NCBI GenBank assembly: GCA_902521485.1
Contig: CABYRQ010000003.1
Coordinates: 1 to 59,858 of the forward strand
Direction: 5' to 3'
Origin: an uncultured Alphaproteobacteria bacterium
Lineage (GTDB): Bacteria; Pseudomonadota; Alphaproteobacteria; HIMB59
DNA length: 59,858 bases
Shown here: positions 1 through 8,839 of the stretch, piece after piece
Numbering within the stretch: position 1 is the first letter of the stretch
How the letters are laid out: each line of letters opens with the position of its first letter
Program-made: the position numbers and the translations under genes
The notes under the pieces: generated by a model
Database searches by the model: none
Seen by the model: the letters and a program-made list of their open reading frames with translations, nothing else
Told to the model about the DNA's origin: nothing

Positions 1-483
1 CTTATTTATATGATTGACTCAAAAATAAAAATTAAAAATTCTAAGTTTCAAAATAGTTTAAAATTTAGAAATCAACTCATCTACAACTCAATTAATTTAA
101 AAATCTATAATGACAGTAAGTGTACTAATTTAAATAATGCAATATATAAAAATAATTTAATAAATAGTTCACAAAAAATACTTATTCTTGGGGGTAAATT
201 TAAAAAACAGGATGTTAATTGCAAATTCAATGTCACAAACACATTAGTACTAATATTTGGGCGTCAACACGATTTATTTTTTGATCATTTAAACTTTGTT
301 AATTCGAAACATTTTAAATTTAATAATTTAAATCAATTAATAGATTTTTTAAAATTAATAATAAAATCTCACAAATTTGATTATATACTTTTTTCGCCTG
401 GTGGTGAGTCTTATGACGTCTACAATGATTATTTGGAACGGGGAAAACATTTTAATCAATTAATCAAAAAAGTATTATTTTGA
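1..483 (+). CDS. murD: MurD C-terminal part (UDP-N-acetylmuramoylalanine--D-glutamate ligase), truncated by window start
   Basis: The reading frame is open from the first base, so the gene starts outside the window and only about 160 C-terminal residues are seen. The segment NDSKCTN matches the NDSKATN motif of MurD, followed by the family's ILILGGKFKKQD and the terminal DYILFSPGGESYDVYNDYLERGKHF-like block of the C-terminal Mur ligase domain. MurD adds D-glutamate to UDP-MurNAc-L-Ala in the cytoplasm during peptidoglycan synthesis. Its stop overlaps the ftsW start by 4 nt, the usual dcw-cluster neighbourhood. The FSPGGESYD stretch replaces the commoner LSPACASFD; this is a conservative family variation rather than damage. 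Confidence 0.86.
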   Translation, partial: LIYMIDSKIKIKNSKFQNSLKFRNQLIYNSINLKIYNDSKCTNLNNAIYKNNLINSSQKILILGGKFKKQDVNCKFNVTNTLVLIFGRQHDLFFDHLNFVNSKHFKFNNLNQLIDFLKLIIKSHKFDYILFSPGGESYDVYNDYLERGKHFNQLIKKVLF

Positions 484-1580
484 AAAATATTTTATTTAGA
501 GACGATAAAAGCTTAATAGGATCTAGTTGGTATGTTTTGCCAAAAAAACTATTTATTATTCCTTTTATTTTATCTTTTATAGGTATTCTTGCTATTTATT
601 CTTTAATAGGTACCGAGTATTCAATCTTACTAATAATTAAACATATTATTTTTTTATCTATATCTTTAGTTGTTCTCATATTTCTATCATTGCTCCCTAA
701 AAATGATTTAAGAAAAATTTTGAATGTTATGTGTATATTTCTTATTTTACTTTTATCAATTGTTCCAATATTTGGATATGAAATTAAAGGAGCTACTAGA
801 TGGATAAGTTTTAATTTTTTTTCTATTCAACCTTCTGAGTTATTGAAGGGACCTATTGTTTGTATGTTCTCATGGTTTTGTTATTTATTTATAAAGACTA
901 ATAATAAAAGATATTTATTTGTAAGTTTTATAATGATTTTTGTTGTTGTATTACTACTACTAATTCAACCAGATATAGGTACTTCATTGATTTATATATC
1001 TATTTTTTCTTTAACCTTAATTTTATATTTTAGAAATTTTAAACTTTTAATTTTACTGGGTTTTATAGGAGTATTTTTTTTATTAATAGCATATTTTTTC
1101 TTTGATCATGTTACTTATAGAATTGATAATTTTTTAGATGGAGATAATATCCAAGTCTCTAAAAGTCTATCTGCAATTAAGACAGGTGGTATTTTCGGTG
1201 TAGGATTGGGCGAAGGACAACTTAAATATTCAATACCTGAGTCTCATAACGATTTTATATTTGCTATTTTAATAGAAGAATTTGGTGTTTTATTTGGATT
1301 ATTTTTATCTTTTTTATATCCAGTGTTTTTTATTTTAGCAAGAAGGTCTTTTGCTAATCCTTCAAATCTATTTATATCTAATACTATTTTCAGTTTATGT
1401 TTTTTGATGTGTTTACAGGCGTTTGTAAATATAGGCTCATCTATAAAATTAATACCTCCAACAGGAATGACATTACCATTTATTAGCTATGGAGGTTCAT
1501 CAATGCTTTCTTATGCGATAATATTTGGTACAGTCATCAACTTTAGTAAAAATGAAGAGAGTACTACAAATAATTCATAG
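480..1580 (+). CDS. ftsW: FtsW, SEDS-family peptidoglycan polymerase of the divisome
   Basis: This 366-residue polytopic membrane protein has SEDS signatures: PSELLKGPIVCMF (about residues 118-130), LLLIQPDIGTSL, the extracellular ISHN-like PESHNDFIFAILIEEFG segment, and the C-terminal PPTGMTLPFISYGGSSML. FtsW polymerises septal glycan strands from lipid II together with a class B PBP. The start is a TTG that overlaps the murD stop (TTGA) with no visible Shine-Dalgarno, implying translational coupling; the N-terminal SSWYVLPKKL just before TM1 supports this start over internal ones. In most dcw clusters murG would follow; here a glutamine amidotransferase does. Confidence 0.93.
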   Translation: MKNILFRDDKSLIGSSWYVLPKKLFIIPFILSFIGILAIYSLIGTEYSILLIIKHIIFLSISLVVLIFLSLLPKNDLRKILNVMCIFLILLLSIVPIFGYEIKGATRWISFNFFSIQPSELLKGPIVCMFSWFCYLFIKTNNKRYLFVSFIMIFVVVLLLLIQPDIGTSLIYISIFSLTLILYFRNFKLLILLGFIGVFFLLIAYFFFDHVTYRIDNFLDGDNIQVSKSLSAIKTGGIFGVGLGEGQLKYSIPESHNDFIFAILIEEFGVLFGLFLSFLYPVFFILARRSFANPSNLFISNTIFSLCFLMCLQAFVNIGSSIKLIPPTGMTLPFISYGGSSMLSYAIIFGTVINFSKNEESTTNNS

Positions 1581-2223
1581 TGAAGTTGCAGATGTTAGCG
1601 TAATTTCAAAATTTTTTCAAAAAAAACATCAATCATCTATAATTTTTTATAAAAATCTTCATTTTTTAAAAAAAAAAGATATTGATCAATTTGATTTATT
1701 TATATTTCATGGAGGAAAACAGAGCGCAAATAGTAAATCAAAGGCTATTTTAAATGAATATAATTTTCTTAATTATATTATTAAAAGAAACAAACCTATT
1801 GTAGGTATATGTCTGGGCGCTCAATTAATTGCAAAAATTTATGGATCAAAAATATCTAAATCGAAAAATAAATTATTTGAATGTGGTTATAAGAAAAATT
1901 TAAAAAAAAATAACAAAGTTTTCAAAAATAATCAATTTTTTTTACAATTTCATACAGAGGGTATTTTTTATAATAAAAATATGGAACTATTAGCTAAAGG
2001 TATTTTGTATGAAGTTGATTCCTTCAAGATTAAAAGGAAAGATATCTATGGTTTTCAATTTCACCCAGAAGTTACTTCTAATACAATTAGAAGATGGCAT
2101 GATATAGTTAAAATAAAATATCCTTATATAGATAACTTAAATAAAATAATGAAAGATTTTAAAAAATACCAAAATCAAAATTATAATTGGTTTCAAAATT
2201 TTTTATTAAAGCTTTTAAAATGA
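1552..2223 (+). CDS. Class I glutamine amidotransferase domain protein (GMP-synthase-like)
   Basis: I take the ATG at 1552 (protein MKRVLQIIHSE..., 223 aa), which overlaps the ftsW end by 29 nt; an upstream in-frame start at 1525 only reads ftsW codons. The nucleophile elbow GICLGAQ places the catalytic cysteine at residue 87, and FQFHPE places His171 and Glu173, completing the class I GATase triad. It stands alone with no synthase domain, so it resembles stand-alone GMP-synthase-like amidotransferases or gamma-glutamyl hydrolases of unknown substrate. It overlaps the next gene as ATGA, so it belongs to the ftsW-to-dxs operon. The acceptor of the ammonia, if any, cannot be deduced. Confidence 0.84.
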   Translation: MKRVLQIIHSEVADVSVISKFFQKKHQSSIIFYKNLHFLKKKDIDQFDLFIFHGGKQSANSKSKAILNEYNFLNYIIKRNKPIVGICLGAQLIAKIYGSKISKSKNKLFECGYKKNLKKNNKVFKNNQFFLQFHTEGIFYNKNMELLAKGILYEVDSFKIKRKDIYGFQFHPEVTSNTIRRWHDIVKIKYPYIDNLNKIMKDFKKYQNQNYNWFQNFLLKLLK

Positions 2224-3143
2224 TAAATATCATTTTTTCAGATGAATATAAAAATCACGATACTGGTAATCATCCAGAGTCCATAAAAAGAATAGAAGTT
2301 GTAAATAGTTTAATCAGAGAAGATTACTCTTACTGTAACCTTATTGAACCATCTATAGCTGATAAAAAATTAATTTCCTTAGTACATGATACAGATTATG
2401 TAAATTATATTTTTGACTCTATACCTGCATCTGGTTTTAATTATTTTGATCCTGATACTTTAGCTAGTCCAAATAGTTTAAAGAGTTATCTTTTAGCCGT
2501 TGGTGGAAGTGTGGATGCTGTAAAAAAAATCATAGAAGGTAATAATAAAAAAAATGTTTATTTTTGTGCCCATAGACCTCCAGGACATCATGCAGAAAAA
2601 AACAAAGCAATGGGATTTGGTGTTTTTAATAATTTAGCTATTTCAGCAGAATATGCCTTTAGGTCAGGCAAATTTAAAAAAATTTTAATAGTAGACTTTG
2701 ATGTTCATCACGGTAATGGAACGCAACATATTTTTGAAAATAACAATAATATATACTATGCATCATCTCATCAATATCCATTTTACCCAGGTACTGGTTC
2801 TGAGAATGAGAGAGGGACTGGCAATATATTTAACTGCCCTTTAACAGCTGGTTGTGACTCTAAAACATTTAGAGCATTATTTGAAAATAAAATAATTAAT
2901 AAAATAAATAATAATTTTGATTTAATATATTTTTCAGCAGGTTTTGATGCCCATAAGTTAGACCCTCTCGCATCAATTAATTTAGAAAATGAAGATTTTT
3001 ATTGGGTGACAAAAATTGTATTGGAAAAGTATGCAAATAATGTTCCAATAATTTCAGTCTTAGAGGGAGGATATGATATGCAAGGCTTACTTCATGGATT
3101 AAATAGCCACCTCAAAGCTTTAATAGAGTACTCTAATGAATAA
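2220..3143 (+). CDS. Histone deacetylase-family metal-dependent amidohydrolase
   Basis: The 307-residue protein starting at ATG 2220 carries the HDAC/acetoin-utilisation fold signatures: RPPGHHAE (His123-His124), VDFDVHHGNGTQ with metal ligands Asp161 and His163, and FSAGFDAHKLDP with metal ligand Asp243. Bacterial members deacetylate acetylpolyamines, acyl-lysine or related amides; the substrate here is unknown. A longer reading from 2187 only adds codons shared with the preceding gene. A homologue directly upstream of xseB and dxs is a recurring alphaproteobacterial arrangement, which supports the identification. The gene overlaps xseB by 8 nt. Confidence 0.9.
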   Translation: MINIIFSDEYKNHDTGNHPESIKRIEVVNSLIREDYSYCNLIEPSIADKKLISLVHDTDYVNYIFDSIPASGFNYFDPDTLASPNSLKSYLLAVGGSVDAVKKIIEGNNKKNVYFCAHRPPGHHAEKNKAMGFGVFNNLAISAEYAFRSGKFKKILIVDFDVHHGNGTQHIFENNNNIYYASSHQYPFYPGTGSENERGTGNIFNCPLTAGCDSKTFRALFENKIINKINNNFDLIYFSAGFDAHKLDPLASINLENEDFYWVTKIVLEKYANNVPIISVLEGGYDMQGLLHGLNSHLKALIEYSNE

Positions 3144-3360
3144 AAAAAATGAAAAAAATTTTGAAAGTGCTCTTAAAAGGTTAGAGCAAATATCCGACTT
3201 ATTAGAAAATGAAGAAACACCTCTTGAAGAAAGTATCAAGTTATTTGAGGAGGGCATAGAGTTAAAAGAATACTGTGAGGAAAAATTAAAATCTGCAAAA
3301 ATTAAAATTGATAAAATTGTAAAAAAGAATAAATCACTTGCATCAACAGAATTTCAATAA
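3136..3360 (+). CDS. xseB: Exodeoxyribonuclease VII small subunit
   Basis: A 74-residue, highly charged helical protein matching XseB: FESALKRLEQI, followed by ENEETPLEESIKLFEEG and ELKEYCEEKL. Several XseB copies assemble with one XseA to form the single-strand-specific exonuclease VII; xseA is not in the window. Length is typical (70-85 aa). The ATG overlaps the stop of the deacetylase-like gene (ATGAATAA) and dxs starts 8 nt downstream, so all are probably cotranscribed. In many alphaproteobacteria ispA sits between xseB and dxs, but not here. Confidence 0.88.
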   Translation: MNKKNEKNFESALKRLEQISDLLENEETPLEESIKLFEEGIELKEYCEEKLKSAKIKIDKIVKKNKSLASTEFQ

Positions 3361-3368
3361 TTAAATTT

Positions 3369-5234
3369 ATGTCAGTTTTAAGTAGAGTCAAATTACCTAA
3401 AGATTTAAAAAAATTATCATTTAGTGAATTACAAAAACTTAATGATGAATTAAGAGATTATACAATTGAAACAGTATCAAAAACTGGTGGACACTTAGGT
3501 GCTAGTCTTGGTGTTGTAGAACTTACAGTTGCCTTACATTATGTATTTAATGCCCCATCAGATAAAATAATATGGGATGTGGGGCATCAAACATATCCAC
3601 ATAAAATTCTTACGGGTAGAAAAAATAAAATACACTCCTTAAGAAAAAAAAATGGAATATCTGGTTTTACTAAAAGATCAGAGAGTGTATATGACCCATT
3701 TGGTGCAGCACATAGCTCAACTTCAATCTCTGCTAGCCTTGGTATCACAGCTGCAAGGGATATATTAAATAAAGATTTTGATGTAGTTAGTGTTATTGGT
3801 GATGGAGCAATTAGCGCAGGTATGGCTTTCGAAGGGTTAAACAATTTAGGACACCTAAATAAAAATTCTCTAATAATTCTGAACGATAACGAGATGTCCA
3901 TAGCTGAACCTGTTGGTGCTATGAGCAAATATCTTGTGAATTTATTGAGTTCAAAATCATACGAAGGTTTTAGAGATATTATCAAAAACTTTACTAAAAG
4001 ACTTCCAAGTGAAGTTGGAGAATTTGCAAAAAAAACAGAGGGTTATTTTAAAGGTTATCTTACTGGTAATACTCTATTTGAAGAATTGGGTTTAAATTAT
4101 TTAGGACCTGTTGATGGACATAATTTAAAGCTATTAGTTCAATTATTTAAGAAATATAAAAAAAAAGAATTACATGGTCCAGTATTCCTACATTTAATTA
4201 CACAGAAAGGTAGAGGTTATAAACCTGCTGAACTATCAAAAGATAAATTTCATGGTGTATCATCATTTGATGTTAAAACAGGTTTACAAAATAAATCTAA
4301 ACTTGTCACATATACAAATGTAGTGAGTGACACTATTCTTAAATTAGCAAAAAAAGATAAAAAAATTGTAACAATTACTGCAGCAATGCCTTCAGGAACA
4401 GGCTTAGATAAGTTTAAAGAAAAATATCCATCCAGATTTTATGATGTAGGAATAGCCGAGCAGCATGCTGTTACTTTTGCTGGTGGAATGTCAACAGAGT
4501 CTATTAAGCCTTTTGTTGCAATATATTCAACTTTTCTGCAGAGAGCTTATGATCAAGTTGTACATGACATTGCTATACAATCATTACCTGTTAGATTCTT
4601 GATTGATAGATCTGGTTTTGTAGGCGCTGATGGTGCTACTCATGCTGGATCTTTTGATCTTAGTTACCTCTGTTGTCTCCCAAATTTTATCGTTATGGCA
4701 CCGTCTAGTGGTGAGGAATTAAAAAATATGATTAATTTAGCATTATCAATAAATACCAAACCATGTGCAATTAGATATCCAAGAGATTTAGCAAATGAAT
4801 ATAAAAATAATGATAAATTTTCAAAAATAATAATAGGAAAAGGTAAGATTATAAAAAATGGAAAAAAAATTGCCTTTCTAAATCTTGGGACGAGGTTAAA
4901 AAAAGTATTAGAGATTAGCGAAATGATTAAAAAAAATTATAAATTAGATTGCTCCATAATAGATATGAGATTTGCAAAGCCAATTGATGTTAAATTAATT
5001 CAAAAACTTACGAAAAATCATAAAATTTTTGTTACTATTGAGGAGAATGCAATTGGGGGGTTCTCTAGTCAGGTTAATGACTTTTTAATAAATAAACTAA
5101 ACGATACTCCAAAAATATTAAATTTTTTTATGAAAGATGAATTTATTGATCAATCTGACATTGATGATCAATATTCTAAATCAGGTATTTCCCCAAAAAT
5201 AATTTACGAAAAGCTAATAAAGTTTTTAAAGTGA
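3369..5234 (+). CDS. dxs: 1-deoxy-D-xylulose-5-phosphate synthase
   Basis: This full-length 621-residue thiamine-diphosphate enzyme condenses pyruvate and glyceraldehyde-3-phosphate, the first step of the MEP isoprenoid pathway, and also supplies precursors for thiamine and pyridoxal. The N-terminal region has GGHLGASLGVVELTVALHYVF and IIWDVGHQTYPHKILTGR. The ThDP/Mg motif GDGAISAGMAFEGLNN begins near residue 144, with LNDNEMSIAEPVG after it. The transketolase-like half has GIAEQHAVTFAGG with the catalytic glutamate and DRSGFVGADGATHAG. It ends the plus-strand operon and overlaps aroC on the opposite strand by 9 nt, leaving no terminator. Confidence 0.97.
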   Translation: MSVLSRVKLPKDLKKLSFSELQKLNDELRDYTIETVSKTGGHLGASLGVVELTVALHYVFNAPSDKIIWDVGHQTYPHKILTGRKNKIHSLRKKNGISGFTKRSESVYDPFGAAHSSTSISASLGITAARDILNKDFDVVSVIGDGAISAGMAFEGLNNLGHLNKNSLIILNDNEMSIAEPVGAMSKYLVNLLSSKSYEGFRDIIKNFTKRLPSEVGEFAKKTEGYFKGYLTGNTLFEELGLNYLGPVDGHNLKLLVQLFKKYKKKELHGPVFLHLITQKGRGYKPAELSKDKFHGVSSFDVKTGLQNKSKLVTYTNVVSDTILKLAKKDKKIVTITAAMPSGTGLDKFKEKYPSRFYDVGIAEQHAVTFAGGMSTESIKPFVAIYSTFLQRAYDQVVHDIAIQSLPVRFLIDRSGFVGADGATHAGSFDLSYLCCLPNFIVMAPSSGEELKNMINLALSINTKPCAIRYPRDLANEYKNNDKFSKIIIGKGKIIKNGKKIAFLNLGTRLKKVLEISEMIKKNYKLDCSIIDMRFAKPIDVKLIQKLTKNHKIFVTIEENAIGGFSSQVNDFLINKLNDTPKILNFFMKDEFIDQSDIDDQYSKSGISPKIIYEKLIKFLK

Positions 5235-6308
5235 TTTGGATTTATGAATTAATAATAAATCAGCTATCACAAAATTAGTCATAGCTATTCCCACTGGCAC
5301 TGCCCTGATTCCTACACAAGGATCATGACGACCTTTAGTTTTGATTTTTGTATTTTTAAATTTTTTTGTGACAGTATTTTTCTCAGTTAATACTGAGCTT
5401 GTAGGTTTAACAATATATCTAAAAATAATATCTTGTCCTGAAGAAATACCACCTAATATTCCTCCAGCATGGTTAGTATGAAATTTAATTTTTTTATTTT
5501 CAAAGTTAATTTGATCAGATCCATTAGTTCCATCATAGTTTACTAAATCAAAACCAGTACCAAACTCTATACCTTTTACTGCATTTATGCTCATAATTGC
5601 TTTTGATAACTCTGAGTCAAGTTTTTGATATATTGGCTCTCCTATACCCACAGGACAATTTGAGACTCTAACTTCAATTACAGCACCAAGAGATGAACCT
5701 TTTTTTCGATGAGTAAGGATTAGTTCTTCCCATTTTTTAAGGATTGATTTATTCGGTGAGAAAAAAGGATTTTTATTAATAAAATTATTATTCCATATCT
5801 GGTTTTTTATCCTCTCATTACCAATTTGTATAACAGCACTTGTAACATTTATTTTATTTTTTGAAATTTTTTTAAGAAGTATTTCTGAAAGAGCACCTGC
5901 AGCAACTCTCATGGCAGTTTCCCTAGCACTGGACCTCCCTCCACCTCTATAATCATAATTTTTATATTTCATAAAATAAGTGTAATCGGCATGACCAGGT
6001 CGAAATTTATTTTTTATCTCTGAATAGTCCTTGCTTCTTTGGTCAGAGTTGTAAATTATCATCGATATCGGAGCGCCCGTGCTTTTACCATTAAAAATTC
6101 CCGAGATTATATTAACTTCATCTTTCTCTTTTCTTTGTGTTGTAAATTTTGATTGACCTGGTTTTCTCAAATCTAGTCTTGTTTGAATATATTTTGTATT
6201 AATAGGTATTCCTGCTGGAAAACCATCAACGACACAACCGATAGCCTCTCCATGACTTTCTCCCCAAGTTGTAAACTTTAATAAATTTCCAAAAGTATTA
6301 TGTGACAT
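5226..6308 (-). CDS. aroC: Chorismate synthase
   Basis: A 360-residue FMN-dependent enzyme converting 5-enolpyruvylshikimate-3-phosphate to chorismate, the last common step of aromatic biosynthesis. Seen motifs are FTTWGESHGEAIGCVVDGFP at the N-terminus, RPGHADYTY, GGGRSSARETAMRVAAGA, and near the C-terminus GRHDPCVGIRAVPV. Length is normal for the bacterial family. It lies 7 nt behind fabI on the same strand and is probably cotranscribed with it, an arrangement seen in alphaproteobacteria. Its 3' end overlaps the 3' end of dxs. Confidence 0.97.
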   Translation of the reverse strand: MSHNTFGNLLKFTTWGESHGEAIGCVVDGFPAGIPINTKYIQTRLDLRKPGQSKFTTQRKEKDEVNIISGIFNGKSTGAPISMIIYNSDQRSKDYSEIKNKFRPGHADYTYFMKYKNYDYRGGGRSSARETAMRVAAGALSEILLKKISKNKINVTSAVIQIGNERIKNQIWNNNFINKNPFFSPNKSILKKWEELILTHRKKGSSLGAVIEVRVSNCPVGIGEPIYQKLDSELSKAIMSINAVKGIEFGTGFDLVNYDGTNGSDQINFENKKIKFHTNHAGGILGGISSGQDIIFRYIVKPTSSVLTEKNTVTKKFKNTKIKTKGRHDPCVGIRAVPVGIAMTNFVIADLLLIHKSKSL

Positions 6309-6315
6309 GAACTAA

Positions 6316-7137
6316 TTATTTTTTACTAAACTCATTTAATAATCCTGCTACACCCTCAGCTTCATCAACTGCAACCATTCCAACTGTATGATAACCGCAA
6401 TCAACATGGTGAATTTCACCGGTTACACCAGATGAAAGTTCGCTTAAAAGGTATGCTCCTGTGTTACCAACATCTTCAAGTGTAACATTTCTCTTTAATG
6501 GAGAATTTAGCTCATTCCATTTTAAAATGAATCTAAAATCACCAATACCAGAAGCTGCAAGAGTTTTAATTGGGCCTGCAGATATAGCGTTAACCCTTAT
6601 ATTTTTATCCCCCATATCAACAGCAAGATATTTTACTGAAGCTTCAAGTGCTGATTTTGCGACTCCCATTACATTATAATGTGGCATAACCTGCTCTGCA
6701 CCATAGTAAGTTAAAGTTAAGATACTCCCACCATTATCCATTAAATTATAGCAATATTTACAAGACTCAGTGAAGGAGTAACAAGAAATATTTAAACTAT
6801 TTAAGAAATTCTCTTTTGAAGTATTAACATACTTACCTCTTAGTTCATTTTTATCTGCAAACGCAACAGCGTGAACAAAAAAATCCAATTTTCCCCATTT
6901 ATCCTTAATTTTTTCAAAAGTATTTTTTACTGATCCTTCATCACTAACATCACATTGTATCAATAAATTAGAACCAACAGATTTAGCTAAAGGATCTATT
7001 CTTTTTAATAAGAGATCATTTTGATAAGTAAATGCTAATTCTGCACCAAATTTTGCGCATTGTTGAGCTATACCCCAGGCAATGGACTTATCATTAGCCA
7101 CTCCCATTATTAGTCCTTTTTTATTTTTTAAATCCAT
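6316..7137 (-). CDS. fabI: Enoyl-[acyl-carrier-protein] reductase (NADH)
   Basis: A 273-residue short-chain-dehydrogenase-like FabI that reduces trans-2-enoyl-ACP in the last step of each fatty-acid elongation cycle. The nucleotide-binding N-terminus reads GLIMGVANDKSIAWGIA, the FabI form of the Rossmann glycine motif. The catalytic pair is Tyr154 and Lys161 in the FabI Y-x6-K spacing (YNVMGVAK), preceded by LTYYGAEQ with the other conserved tyrosine. SAGPIKTLAASGIGDF is the conserved substrate-loop region. It is the first gene of the fabI-aroC pair and is divergent from pdxH, with only 31 nt between the start codons. Confidence 0.96.
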   Translation of the reverse strand: MDLKNKKGLIMGVANDKSIAWGIAQQCAKFGAELAFTYQNDLLLKRIDPLAKSVGSNLLIQCDVSDEGSVKNTFEKIKDKWGKLDFFVHAVAFADKNELRGKYVNTSKENFLNSLNISCYSFTESCKYCYNLMDNGGSILTLTYYGAEQVMPHYNVMGVAKSALEASVKYLAVDMGDKNIRVNAISAGPIKTLAASGIGDFRFILKWNELNSPLKRNVTLEDVGNTGAYLLSELSSGVTGEIHHVDCGYHTVGMVAVDEAEGVAGLLNEFSKK

Positions 7138-7153
7138 TTTTTGATAAAATTAA

Positions 7154-7159
7154 TATAAT
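7154..7159 (+). promoter_or_regulatory. Possible -10 element upstream of pdxH
   Basis: A perfect TATAAT lies 9 nt before the pdxH ATG in the 31-nt gap between fabI and pdxH. Transcription would begin about position 7166, leaving a leader of about 3 nt, and no Shine-Dalgarno is visible before the ATG. No convincing -35 is seen at the expected distance. In DNA this AT-rich a hexamer can arise by chance. Confidence 0.3.
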
Positions 7160-7168
7160 ACTCATACC

Positions 7169-7756
7169 ATGTCAGATAAATTAAATCCAATTATTAAGTT
7201 TAAAGAATGGTTTGATTTAGCCACTGAAAAAGAGATCAACGATCCTAATGCGATGTGTCTATCAACAGTTGACGATAAAAACACCCCTCATTCAAGGATG
7301 GTTCTATTAAAAGATTATAATGATGAGGGTTTTATTTTTTATACAAATTACGATAGCAATAAAGGAAATGACATTTTAAAAAATGCTAATGTTTGCCTAA
7401 ATTTTCATTGGAAGTCATTGCTAAGACAAATAAGAATAGAGGGTAAGGTCGAAAAAGTCTCAAAAGAAACATCAGATAAATATTTTAATTCAAGACATTA
7501 TTTAAGTCGAATAGGGGCATGGGCTTCACATCAATCAAAGGTCTTGAGTTCAAGAGATGATTTAGAGGATAAAATTGAATTTTATAAAAATAAATTTCCT
7601 GAAAAAGAAGATTTCCCTCGTCCCGATTACTGGGGAGGTTTTATAGTAAAATACTCCAAAATTGAGTTTTGGGAGGATATGCCTCATAGAATTCATAAAA
7701 GAGAAGTATTTGAGTTCAAAGATAGTGATTGGGTATCATATACCCTAAGCCCTTAG
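7169..7756 (+). CDS. pdxH: Pyridoxamine/pyridoxine 5'-phosphate oxidase
   Basis: A 195-residue FMN-dependent oxidase forming pyridoxal 5'-phosphate from PNP or PMP. Typical blocks are PHSRMVLLKDYNDEGFIFYT (FMN binding), NVCLNFHWKSLLRQIRIEG, SRIGAWASHQS, and the C-terminal dimer and FMN motif RPDYWGGFIVKYSKIEFWE followed by RIHKREVF and a terminal YTLSP matching the family's RLxP ending. It is a single-gene unit between divergent fabI and convergent neighbours and overlaps the next minus-strand gene by 4 nt. It is slightly shorter than E. coli PdxH at the N-terminus, with no catalytic block missing. Confidence 0.94.
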   Translation: MSDKLNPIIKFKEWFDLATEKEINDPNAMCLSTVDDKNTPHSRMVLLKDYNDEGFIFYTNYDSNKGNDILKNANVCLNFHWKSLLRQIRIEGKVEKVSKETSDKYFNSRHYLSRIGAWASHQSKVLSSRDDLEDKIEFYKNKFPEKEDFPRPDYWGGFIVKYSKIEFWEDMPHRIHKREVFEFKDSDWVSYTLSP

Positions 7757-8205
7757 TTAGAATATTCACTCCATCTTTTTAGCAAATCAGAACTAGACGA
7801 CTCTTTGTGATTACCACCTACACCAAACTTTAATTCAATATTGTATTTCTTTGATATTTCATATTCTAAAATTTTAGAAGCGTCTGATCTATCACCTCCA
7901 TTAGCAAAAATAATTTTTTCATTTGGATATTTGTTTCTTACTTGAATTAACAAATTATTTGCACTTCCCATTTCATCATCTTCAAATTCCATAGCCTCAT
8001 TCACCACTTTTAAGCTATCAACAACATACATTCTATGTTGAATATCCATAAAAAAATTTCCTTTTTTATTAATTAACCATTTATTAGAATTTACACCTAC
8101 AATTAAAAAATTAGAAAACTCTAAACATTCTTTCATCATCATAATATGTCCAGGATGGATGGGGTCAAATCCACCTGAAACAACACTAATAATTTTATTT
8201 TCCAA
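7753..8205 (-). CDS. Cytidylyltransferase-like nucleotidyltransferase (RfaE2/HldE-C-like)
   Basis: A 150-residue single-domain protein with the nucleotidyltransferase alpha/beta-phosphodiesterase signature SGGFDPIHPGH (an HxGH motif) near residues 10-20, followed by LIVGVNSNKWLINKKG and a later FANGGDRSD segment as in the RfaE2/HldE adenylyltransferase domain. Such enzymes join a sugar or alcohol phosphate to a nucleotide. The substrate is not evident: no heptose biosynthesis genes are nearby. It overlaps the pyrE end by 11 nt and is last in the minus-strand operon that begins with the TauE-like exporter. Confidence 0.8.
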   Translation of the reverse strand: MENKIISVVSGGFDPIHPGHIMMMKECLEFSNFLIVGVNSNKWLINKKGNFFMDIQHRMYVVDSLKVVNEAMEFEDDEMGSANNLLIQVRNKYPNEKIIFANGGDRSDASKILEYEISKKYNIELKFGVGGNHKESSSSDLLKRWSEYSN

Positions 8206-8839
8206 TTGAAATAGACTCTAAATAATTTTTTAAATTGTTGTAATCTTTGTTGGAAATGTAATTTGGAGAAATAGTTAATATATCTCTCCAAGATGTGAGA
8301 TAATTTAAATTCACTTTCATTTTAGATATATTTTTTTTAGCTTTAGGGTAAATACCATAGTAAAAAACTACAAAAATATCTTTAACTTTAAGTTTATTTT
8401 GTCTTAAAGCTTTTATGAAGTGTAATTTACTTCCTCCATCAGTTGCCATGTCCTCAACTAATATTGACTGATTATTTTTTTTAAACTCTCCTTCTATTAG
8501 TTTACCTTTTCCAAACCCTTTAGGATTCTTTCTTATATATATCATTGGATATTTCATCTTTTGACACAGAAAGGAAGAGTAGGGAATGCCAGCTGTTTCA
8601 CCTCCAGCAATAATAGTCGAGTTATCTTTATACTTCGATTTAATTTGCTTGCTCATTTCATTAATAATTAATTCTCTTTCTTTTGGAAATGAAATTAATT
8701 TTCTACAATCAACATAAACAGGACTTTTTTTGCCAGATGTAAGAGTAAATTGTTTTTTGAAGTCGATATTAACGCATCCAATACTTAACAGTAAGTTTGC
8801 TATCTTTTCTTTATTATTTTTGACTTTGACCTTCGACAT
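8195..8839 (-). CDS. pyrE: Orotate phosphoribosyltransferase
   Basis: A 214-residue type I phosphoribosyltransferase making OMP from orotate and PRPP in pyrimidine synthesis. It shows [20 protein letters not shown] at the orotate-binding region, [29 protein letters not shown] (the flexible catalytic loop), and the PRPP motif [14 protein letters not shown] chose ATG 8839; an in-frame TTG at 8851 would add MFRK only and has no better context. The start lies inside the upstream DUF2256 frame, so the two are translationally linked. The PRPP motif reads MATDGGSK where VATTGGS is commoner, a conservative change. Confidence 0.91.
   Translation of the reverse strand: MSKVKVKNNKEKIANLLLSIGCVNIDFKKQFTLTSGKKSPVYVDCRKLISFPKERELIINEMSKQIKSKYKDNSTIIAGGETAGIPYSSFLCQKMKYPMIYIRKNPKGFGKGKLIEGEFKKNNQSILVEDMATDGGSKLHFIKALRQNKLKVKDIFVVFYYGIYPKAKKNISKMKVNLNYLTSWRDILTISPNYISNKDYNNLKNYLESISIGK

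Noticed and set aside
7753..8205. Assigning the small nucleotidyltransferase to CoaD or TagD
   Set aside because: The GGFDPIHPGH and FANGGDR segments fit the RfaE2/HldE type better, and CoaD-specific motifs are not seen; the substrate remains open, so no gene symbol is given.
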